From Chitiniphilus eburneus (GTDB lineage Bacteria > Pseudomonadota > Gammaproteobacteria > Burkholderiales > Chitinibacteraceae): 64,000 nucleotides of DNA. The position numbers and the translations under genes are program-made. The notes beneath the pieces are model-generated. The model did not search any database. It had not been told where the DNA came from and saw only the letters and a program-made list of their open reading frames with translations. Location of the stretch: positions 1-64,000 of the forward strand of contig NZ_SUMF01000002.1 in the NCBI RefSeq assembly GCF_005048205.1, given 5' to 3'. Shown one piece after another: positions 56,646-64,000 of the stretch (positions are counted from its first letter, which is position 1; each line of letters begins with the position of its first letter).

Positions 56646-57680
56646 TTAGCATCGTGCGGCGTGCCGGACATACCAGGGCATCGCCACCGCTATGCCGTCG
56701 CGCAGGCGATGCGTCGGCACATAGCCGAGCTGGGTTTCGGCTTTGGAAACGTCCGCCAGCGAATGGCGCACGTCACCGGCCCGGAAATCGCGGTAGCCGG
56801 GCGCCGCCTCAGCCAGCCAGGGCGCCTGGGGCAGCAAGGACTGGCGCAAATCGTCGTAGAGCTGGTTCAGTGTGGTTCGCTCACCCACCGCGACGTTGTA
56901 CACCCGGTGCTTGCCCTCGGCGTCGTCGGTGGTCGCGGCCAGCAGGTTGGCCTGGATCACGTTGGCGATGAACGTGAAATCGCGGCTGGTCTCACCATCG
57001 CCGTTGATGAACACCGGCTGGCGGTCGAGCATGGCGGCGACCCAGCGCGGAATCACCGCCGCGTAGGCACCGTCCGGATCCTGGCGCGGGCCGAATACAT
57101 TGAAATAACGCAGCCCGACCGACTCCAGCCCGTAGCTGCCGGCAAACACGTCCGCGTACAACTCATTGGCGTACTTGGTCACGGCGTAGGGCGACAACGG
57201 CCGGCCAATACGATCCTCCACCTTGGGCAGGCCGGGATGGTCGCCGTAGGTGGAGCTGCTGGCGGCGTAGACAACGCGTTTGACGCCCGCATCGCGCGCC
57301 GCGATCAGCATGTTGAGAAAGCCGGTGACATTGACGTCATGCGACGTCAGCGGGTTGTCGAGCGAGCGCGGCACCGAACCGAGTGCCGCCTGATGCAACA
57401 CGTAGTCGGCCCCTGCCACGGCAGCCCGGCAGGCCACCGGGTCGCGGATGTCGCCTTCGATAAAGCGGAAACGCGCCCATTGTTCAGCCGAAACCGTTGT
57501 GGCCACCTCATCGAGATTGCGCTGATGCCCGGTGGCGAAGTTGTCCAGCCCCACCACGCACTGGTCCAGCTTGAGCAGTGCTTCCAGCAGGTTGGAGCCG
57601 ATGAAGCCCGCCACACCGGTCACCAGCCAGGTCTTGGGCTGAGTGGGCAGGGTAGCGAGCAATTGCTGAAATCGGGTCAT
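56646..57680 (-). CDS. UDP-GlcNAc/UDP-GlcNAcA 4-epimerase, WbpP/TviC-like
   Basis: A 344-residue short-chain dehydrogenase that interconverts UDP-N-acetylglucosamine (or its uronic acid) and the galacto form. It has [30 protein letters not shown] and [12 protein letters not shown] with catalytic Tyr and Lys; [11 protein letters not shown] is typical of the WbpP branch. It lies 19 bases after the UDP-sugar dehydrogenase, the TviB-TviC or WbpO-WbpP pairing that makes UDP-GalNAc-uronic acid. Confidence 0.88.
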   Translation of the reverse strand: MTRFQQLLATLPTQPKTWLVTGVAGFIGSNLLEALLKLDQCVVGLDNFATGHQRNLDEVATTVSAEQWARFRFIEGDIRDPVACRAAVAGADYVLHQAALGSVPRSLDNPLTSHDVNVTGFLNMLIAARDAGVKRVVYAASSSTYGDHPGLPKVEDRIGRPLSPYAVTKYANELYADVFAGSYGLESVGLRYFNVFGPRQDPDGAYAAVIPRWVAAMLDRQPVFINGDGETSRDFTFIANVIQANLLAATTDDAEGKHRVYNVAVGERTTLNQLYDDLRQSLLPQAPWLAEAAPGYRDFRAGDVRHSLADVSKAETQLGYVPTHRLRDGIAVAMPWYVRHAARC

Positions 57681-57699
57681 CGATAATCGTTCCAGCGGC

Positions 57700-58977
57700 T
57701 TAGAGCCGCAAATCGCTTTCTTCCACGGTGAAGAGATACTTCAGGTCATACAACACGTGCAAGGGTTTGCCGAATGCGCGAATGCCGGCAACGCCCAGCT
57801 CCTTGAACTGGCGATGCGCGACAGCGACCACAATGGCGTCATAGCCGTTGGGGGTGGGCGCCGCCACTGGCACGATGCCGTATTCGTGTCGCGCTTCGGC
57901 GGCATCGACCCACGGATCGTAGACATCGACCGCGATGTTGTAGCCTTTCAGCTCCTGCACGATATCGACCACGCGGGTGTTGCGGATGTCCGGGCAGTTT
58001 TCCTTGAAGGTCAGCCCCATCACCAGGATGCGTGCGCCAACGGCAGGGATATCGCGCCGGACCATGGCCCGCACCAGCTGCGCGGCCACATGCGCGCCCA
58101 TGCCGTCATTGATGCGGCGCCCCGCCAGGATGACTTCCGGGTGGTAGCCGATCGACTGCGCCTTGTGGGTCAGGTAGTACGGATCGACACCGATGCAGTG
58201 GCCACCGACCAGGCCGGGACGGAATGGCAGAAAATTCCATTTGGTGCCGGCCGCTTGCAGCACCGCCTCGGTATCGATGTCCATGCGATTGAAGATCAGC
58301 GCCAGTTCATTGATCAGCGCAATGTTGACGTCACGCTGGGTGTTCTCGATCACCTTCGCCGCCTCCGCAACCCGGATGCTCGGCGCCTTGTGCGTGCCAA
58401 CGGTGATGATGCCGCGATACAGCGCATCGACGAATTCCGCCACCTCGGGGGTCGAACCGGACGTCACCTTGCGGATCGTGCTCAGACGATGTTCCTTATC
58501 ACCTGGATTGATCCGCTCCGGACTATAGCCGGCAAAGAAATCGACGTTGAACTTGAGGCCAGAGACGCGTTCGAGCACCGGCACGCAGTCTTCCTCGGTC
58601 GCGCCCGGATAAACCGTGGATTCATAAATCACCACGTCGCCGCGCTTGAGCACGCGACCGATGGTTTCGCTGGCGCGAATCAGCGGCGTCAGGTCGGGGC
58701 GCTTGTATTGATCGATGGGCGTCGGCACCGTCACGATGTAGACATCGGCGCGGCGCAACTGCTCCAGGTCGGCGGTGAATTCCAGGCGGATGGCCGATTT
58801 CAGCTCGGCTTCATCCACTTCGAGCGTATGGTCCCGGCCTTGTGCCAGCTCGGCCACGCGCGCGGCATTGATATCGAAGCCGATGGTGTCATGCTTCCTG
58901 CCGAACTCGACCGCCAGGGGCAGGCCGACATAGCCCAGGCCAATGATGCCGAGCGTGACGTCTTCAATTGATCTCAT
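57700..58977 (-). CDS. UDP-N-acetylhexosamine 6-dehydrogenase, WbpO/TviB-like
   Basis: A 425-residue nucleotide-sugar dehydrogenase that oxidises C6 to the uronic acid in two NAD-dependent steps. It has the Rossmann motif [30 protein letters not shown], the catalytic Cys in [15 protein letters not shown] and [14 protein letters not shown]. It is the first gene of the fourteen-gene minus-strand operon (58977 down to 45005), with AAGGA before the ATG. With its epimerase partner it should provide UDP-GalNAcA. Confidence 0.92.
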   Translation of the reverse strand: MRSIEDVTLGIIGLGYVGLPLAVEFGRKHDTIGFDINAARVAELAQGRDHTLEVDEAELKSAIRLEFTADLEQLRRADVYIVTVPTPIDQYKRPDLTPLIRASETIGRVLKRGDVVIYESTVYPGATEEDCVPVLERVSGLKFNVDFFAGYSPERINPGDKEHRLSTIRKVTSGSTPEVAEFVDALYRGIITVGTHKAPSIRVAEAAKVIENTQRDVNIALINELALIFNRMDIDTEAVLQAAGTKWNFLPFRPGLVGGHCIGVDPYYLTHKAQSIGYHPEVILAGRRINDGMGAHVAAQLVRAMVRRDIPAVGARILVMGLTFKENCPDIRNTRVVDIVQELKGYNIAVDVYDPWVDAAEARHEYGIVPVAAPTPNGYDAIVVAVAHRQFKELGVAGIRAFGKPLHVLYDLKYLFTVEESDLRL

Positions 58978-59289
58978 TTCGCGCTTCCTTCAACCAGCAA
59001 TGCCTGGATACCCATCAAATCAACGGCATTGAGAATGCCGGACACCATACAAAAAAAAGCCGCTTCTGGCGCGTTCTTTTTAGCAAAAATACGTGCAATA
59101 AAAAGCCCGTATTGCGACCACCCACTGGCGGCTGGATTCAAGCAAAACGGTTAAAATTCGTAGCCCCGCCGCCATCGATAAGGATTCGCCCCCGCGATGG
59201 AACAGGCAAGAAATCTGCCAAATTCACACGCTATTGCAGCCAATAAAAAACGCGCCATTTGGCGCGTTTTTTATTGGCTGCCGGATTTG
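58978..59289. other. Intergenic region upstream of the minus-strand glycan operon
   Basis: Contains the pcm terminator (59236-59281), an AT-rich stretch (59045-59105) likely to hold the operon promoter, and a small perfect hairpin CGGCATT/AATGCCG (59024-59040) in the leader. No gene is supported and no clear -35/-10 pair was found. Confidence 0.5.
59236..59281. terminator. 22-bp perfect inverted repeat, terminator for pcm
   Basis: Arms 59236-59257 and 59260-59281 are exact complements with a two-base centre. Each strand reads a GC stem (CGCGCCA/TGGCGCG) followed by TTTTTTATT, so it can terminate in both directions. It lies 8 bases past the pcm stop codon. Confidence 0.9.
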
Positions 59290-59943
59290 CTAGAACGAAA
59301 ATGCCGGTGCGGCAGGCGCGTTCTTCAGGCGCGGCAGGTTGTATTCGAACAGCTTCTCGGTGCGCCAGGCATCCTGATCCACGCGCAGGAACAACGTGGC
59401 GCTCATGATGGGCAACTCGCCAACCACCGCGATCAGGCGGCCGCCGACCGCCAGTTGGTCCTTCAGTGCCTGCGGCACCTCGGCCACCGAGCCGGTAACG
59501 ATGATGGCATTGAACGGCGCCTGGGCATTCAGGCCCTGCACACCGTCGCCCAGTTCCACCCGCGCATTGCGGATGCCGGCACGCACCAGGTTTTCCTCGG
59601 CCGCGCGCTTCAGTTCCGGCTCGATCTCGACGCCATATACCTGCGCGGCCAGGCCAGCGGCGAGGGCCACCAGGTACCCGGTGCCGGCGCCGACCACCAG
59701 CACCTTGTCGGTCGATTGCAGCTCGACATCCTGCAACAGCCGCGCTTCCATTTTCGGCGAAAGCATACAGGCGCCATGGCCCAGCGGCAGTTCGGTATCG
59801 ACAAAGGCCAGATTGCGTTTGTCGGTCGGTACGAAATCCTCGCGCTTCACGTCCAGCACGCGTTGCAGGACCTGCTGATCCAGCACCTCCCACGGGCGGA
59901 TCTGCTGTTCAACGAGAAGGTAGCGGGCGTGTTCCCAATCCAT
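59290..59943 (-). CDS. pcm: Protein-L-isoaspartate O-methyltransferase
   Basis: Repair enzyme that methylates isoaspartyl residues in aged proteins. The 217-residue protein has the SAM-binding VLVVGAGTGYLVALAAGL motif and the N-terminal VEQQIRPWEVLDQQVL typical of the short betaproteobacterial branch. In that branch the substrate role is less certain than for E. coli Pcm because the Ser/Thr motif of the active site varies. It is a single gene, divergent from thiC, followed by a strong terminator. Confidence 0.88.
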   Translation of the reverse strand: MDWEHARYLLVEQQIRPWEVLDQQVLQRVLDVKREDFVPTDKRNLAFVDTELPLGHGACMLSPKMEARLLQDVELQSTDKVLVVGAGTGYLVALAAGLAAQVYGVEIEPELKRAAEENLVRAGIRNARVELGDGVQGLNAQAPFNAIIVTGSVAEVPQALKDQLAVGGRLIAVVGELPIMSATLFLRVDQDAWRTEKLFEYNLPRLKNAPAAPAFSF

Positions 59944-59997
59944 GTTTGCTTCACCTCAAGACGTGCCGGATTTGGCTTGGTGCGGGTCGAAATTAAC

Positions 59998-60024
59998 TTG
60001 TGATTATCCCATATGTTCTATACC
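59998..60024 (+). promoter_or_regulatory. Possible thiC promoter
   Basis: TTGTGA (59998-60003) and TATACC (60019-60024) lie 15 bases apart, just upstream of the riboswitch. The spacing is short and the -10 weak, so this is tentative. Confidence 0.35.
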
Positions 60025-60044
60025 GTGGGCAGCACTGTTATTTC

Positions 60045-62120
<2,076 letters not shown>

Positions 62121-62621
62121 TCCGTTACGGCGGGCGGACCACCGCCCGCTGCGCGGATGTAATACCAGATGGCGGCGCGGGGATTGAAATCGCGCCGCCA
62201 ACATCTATCTATTATCAATAACCCTCGCCCGCACTCGGCCCGATCACCCTTCAGCCAGGACAGCTCAGTTCAATACCGATCAACCACCTGCCCACCCAAC
62301 CCGACATCGCCCCGTCGGTCAAGCATTTTCCCTCTGTTCGCTAAAAACATGTATGCTACGCGGTTGGCATCGGGTCACATCCAGACCCTGCCCAGCCTTG
62401 ACCCGCAGTCCACAAGCCCTTCCGCCACTCTGGCCTGCGCCGCTCACCCCCTCGAGCCGCGCTTCCCTTGATGCCCCCGCGCTTGTAGCGCCAAGCCCTT
62501 TTCGGCAAGGCCAAGCCCTGTCAACCAAGGCTTGTACGTCGCATCCGGCTGCCCGGTTGCGGCTTTTCCAACTCGTTGATTGTCCCGGCGCGCGCTCGCG
62601 CCGCAAGACACGGAGAACCAC
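62121..62621. other. Intergenic region thiC to infA-like gene
   Basis: About 500 bases without a supported gene. Two hairpins follow thiC: GCGGGCGG/CCGCCCGC (62130-62149) and GGCGGCGCG/CGCGCCGCC (62171-62199), neither with a T run. A TATGCT at 62352-62357 could be the -10 of the infA-like gene, which would give it a leader of about 260 bases. Confidence 0.45.
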
Positions 62622-62882
62622 ATGGCAAAAGAAGGCACTATCCAGTTCGACGGTACCGTCACCGAAGTCCTGCCCGAATCGCGCTTTCGCGTCACGCTGG
62701 AAAACGGCGTCGTCGTGCTCGCTTATGGCTCCGGCAAAATGAAAAAGCACCACATCCGCGTGCTGGCCGGCGACCGTGTCACGGTCGAAATGTCGCCCTA
62801 CGATCTGACCAAGGGCCGTATCACCTTCCGTTACGCCACCGCGCCGACCGGATTCTCACCCCCGCCGATGCGCCGCCGCTGA
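62622..62882 (+). CDS. infA: Translation initiation factor IF-1 (extended paralogue)
   Basis: An 86-residue OB-fold protein that blocks the ribosomal A site during initiation. It begins [20 protein letters not shown] and has FRVTLENG and [17 protein letters not shown], clear IF-1 signatures. It is about 14 residues longer than the 72-residue E. coli protein, with a Pro/Arg-rich tail (PPPMRRR). Betaproteobacteria often carry such an extra copy besides the one in the ribosomal protein operon. GGAG precedes the ATG. Confidence 0.93.
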   Translation: MAKEGTIQFDGTVTEVLPESRFRVTLENGVVVLAYGSGKMKKHHIRVLAGDRVTVEMSPYDLTKGRITFRYATAPTGFSPPPMRRR

Positions 62883-62914
62883 GTGGCCACGGCTTTGAAA
62901 TTTTAGGAAATCAT

Positions 62915-63100
62915 TTGATCGCAGTACACCAACTCCAGCCCGGCGACTACGTCACCGAGCAGATCGATGGCCGGGCCATGCGCCTGGACATCATCGCCAT
63001 CGTGCCGCAGGGGCGCCAGGTGGAAGTCACCTTCCGTTCGCCCCTCGGCCTGAGCCGCGCCAACTATCTGGCCACCGCCTGCATGGCGGCGCAGCGCTGA
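62915..63100 (+). CDS. Small protein of unknown function
   Basis: A 61-residue protein starting with TTG (AGGA 6 bases upstream), 32 bases after the infA-like gene. The sequence is coherent (VHQLQPGDYVTEQIDGR, RLDIIAIVPQGRQVEVTFRSP) and looks like a small beta-rich domain. I do not recognise the family. Its GC-rich third positions and placement suggest it is co-transcribed with infA. The uncommon start codon leaves some doubt. Confidence 0.5.
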   Translation: MIAVHQLQPGDYVTEQIDGRAMRLDIIAIVPQGRQVEVTFRSPLGLSRANYLATACMAAQR

Positions 63101-63316
63101 GCACCTGATCGAAACGACTGCCGCACGCCGCGAACAATGCGCGGAATCAGGCCCCGGCAATGCCGGGCGCGTCGCGGTAACGACATGCCAGAATCGGCGT
63201 CCCCTGGTTGACGCCCCCTCTCACCCGGCGCGAAGTGATTCCAGCACTTGCAATGGCCGCCACTCGGCAACAGCGCACCCCATCGGGCAGCATGCCCGCT
63301 AATCCGTTGATTCCGC

Positions 63317-63322
63317 TATACT
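63317..63322 (+). promoter_or_regulatory. Possible -10 box of rlhA
   Basis: TATACT lies 41 bases before the rlhA ATG. No good -35 box is present at the right distance. Confidence 0.35.
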
Positions 63323-63363
63323 TCCGCGCCCCAGGGTTACACCCTTAGCCGCCCGGAAGTCGC

Positions 63364-64000
63364 ATGAGCCTGCCCGTCCATCATCTGGAACTGCTTTCTC
63401 CCGCCAAGACCGTCGAGATCGGCCGCGAAGCCATCCTGCACGGCGCCGACGCGGTGTATATCGGCGGCCCCAGCTTCGGCGCGCGGCACAACGCCTGTAA
63501 CGAGGTGAGCGAAATCGCCGAACTGGTGCGCTTTGCCCACCGCTACCATGCGCGCATCTTCGTCACGCTCAACACCATCCTGCACGACAGCGAACTGGCA
63601 CCCGCGCGCAAGCTGGTACACCAGCTCTACGACGCCGGCGTCGATGCACTGATCGTGCAGGACATGGGCCTGCTCGAACTCGACATCCCGCCCATTCAGC
63701 TGCACGCCTCCACGCAATGCGACATCCGCAGCGTGGACAAAGCGCGCTTCCTGGCCGACTCGGGCTTCTCGCAAGTGGTACTGGCACGCGAACTGACGCT
63801 GAACCAGATCCGCGACGTGCGCAACGCGCTACCGGCCGATACCACCATCGAGTTCTTCATCCACGGTGCGCTGTGCGTTGCGTTTTCCGGCCAGTGCAAC
63901 ATCAGCCATGCCGATACCGGGCGCAGTGCCAATCGCGGTGACTGCTCGCAGGCCTGTCGGCTGCCGTACACGCTGACCGACGGCCAGGGCCGCGTGGTCG
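63364..64000 (+). CDS. rlhA: 23S rRNA C2501 hydroxylase RlhA, U32 family (partial, runs off the window)
   Basis: The first 212 residues of a U32 peptidase-family protein. The opening HHLELLSPAKTVEIGREAIL and ADAVYIGGPSFGARHNA match the RlhA/YdcP branch rather than TrhP/YegQ. The family motif region FFIHGALCVAFSGQCNISH and the Cys-rich SANRGDCSQACRLPY are present. RlhA is needed for 5-hydroxycytidine formation in 23S rRNA in E. coli. The start is the ATG of MSLPVHHLEL. The C-terminus lies beyond 64000. Confidence 0.88.
   Translation, partial: MSLPVHHLELLSPAKTVEIGREAILHGADAVYIGGPSFGARHNACNEVSEIAELVRFAHRYHARIFVTLNTILHDSELAPARKLVHQLYDAGVDALIVQDMGLLELDIPPIQLHASTQCDIRSVDKARFLADSGFSQVVLARELTLNQIRDVRNALPADTTIEFFIHGALCVAFSGQCNISHADTGRSANRGDCSQACRLPYTLTDGQGRVV

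Overview
The window looks like chromosomal DNA of a GC-rich betaproteobacterium, most likely a chitin-degrading Neisseriales-type organism. This rests on the betaproteobacterial style of the housekeeping genes (rplU-rpmA-obgE, leuS-lptE-holA-rng, an extra infA-type gene, a TPP-riboswitch thiC) and on a secreted protein with two chitin-binding modules. The genus is inference; no rRNA gene is present. I see no insertion sequence, integrase, prophage or CRISPR array.

Layout. (1) 0.3-4.5 kb: an RNA methyltransferase, a small MmcQ/YjbR protein and a secreted lysozyme-fold/chitin-binding protein. (2) 4.6-11.4 kb, minus strand: rplU-rpmA-obgE followed by a three-gene MksF-MksE-MksB condensin, with no nuclease subunit beside it. 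(3) 11.6-24.4 kb: ispB, tRNA-Pro(CGG), a DRE-TIM-like enzyme, a dienelactone hydrolase-like enzyme, a 1058-residue HTH/STAND/TPR regulator with a cyclase-like segment, a small orphan gene, leuS, lptE, holA and rng. (4) 24.6-44.9 kb, plus strand: a visibly AT-richer polysaccharide operon. (5) 45.0-59.0 kb, minus strand: a second, GC-rich glycan operon. (6) 59.3-64 kb: pcm, riboswitch-thiC, infA-like, a 61-codon gene and the start of rlhA.

The plus-strand operon encodes an ABC-transporter-dependent surface polysaccharide, probably an O antigen. A WecA-type enzyme starts the chain on undecaprenyl phosphate. RmlBDAC make dTDP-L-rhamnose. HddA, GmhA, HddC and GmhB make GDP-D-glycero-alpha-D-manno-heptose, and a GMD-like dehydratase plus a GDP-fucose-synthase-like reductase would convert it to a GDP-6-deoxyheptose. 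Several glycosyltransferases and an acyltransferase build and decorate the chain. Wzm/Wzt export it, and Wzt carries the extra C-terminal domain that in known systems reads a terminal cap. Right after wzt lies the most interesting gene: two methyltransferase domains, a helical middle and a long coiled coil of twelve exact 28-residue (84-bp) repeats. By analogy with WbdD of E. coli O8/O9a I propose it caps the chain and measures its length, with a ruler whose size can change by repeat gain or loss.

The minus-strand operon encodes all six pseudaminic acid enzymes (PseB, C, F, G, H, I), a 4-epimerase/6-dehydrogenase pair for UDP-GalNAc-uronic acid, a polysialyltransferase-like enzyme, three GT2 enzymes, a Wzx flippase and a second WecA-type enzyme. 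It appears to make a separate glycan by a flippase route. No Wzy polymerase or ligase was recognised in the window. The two operons converge at about 44.9 kb, where base composition also changes.
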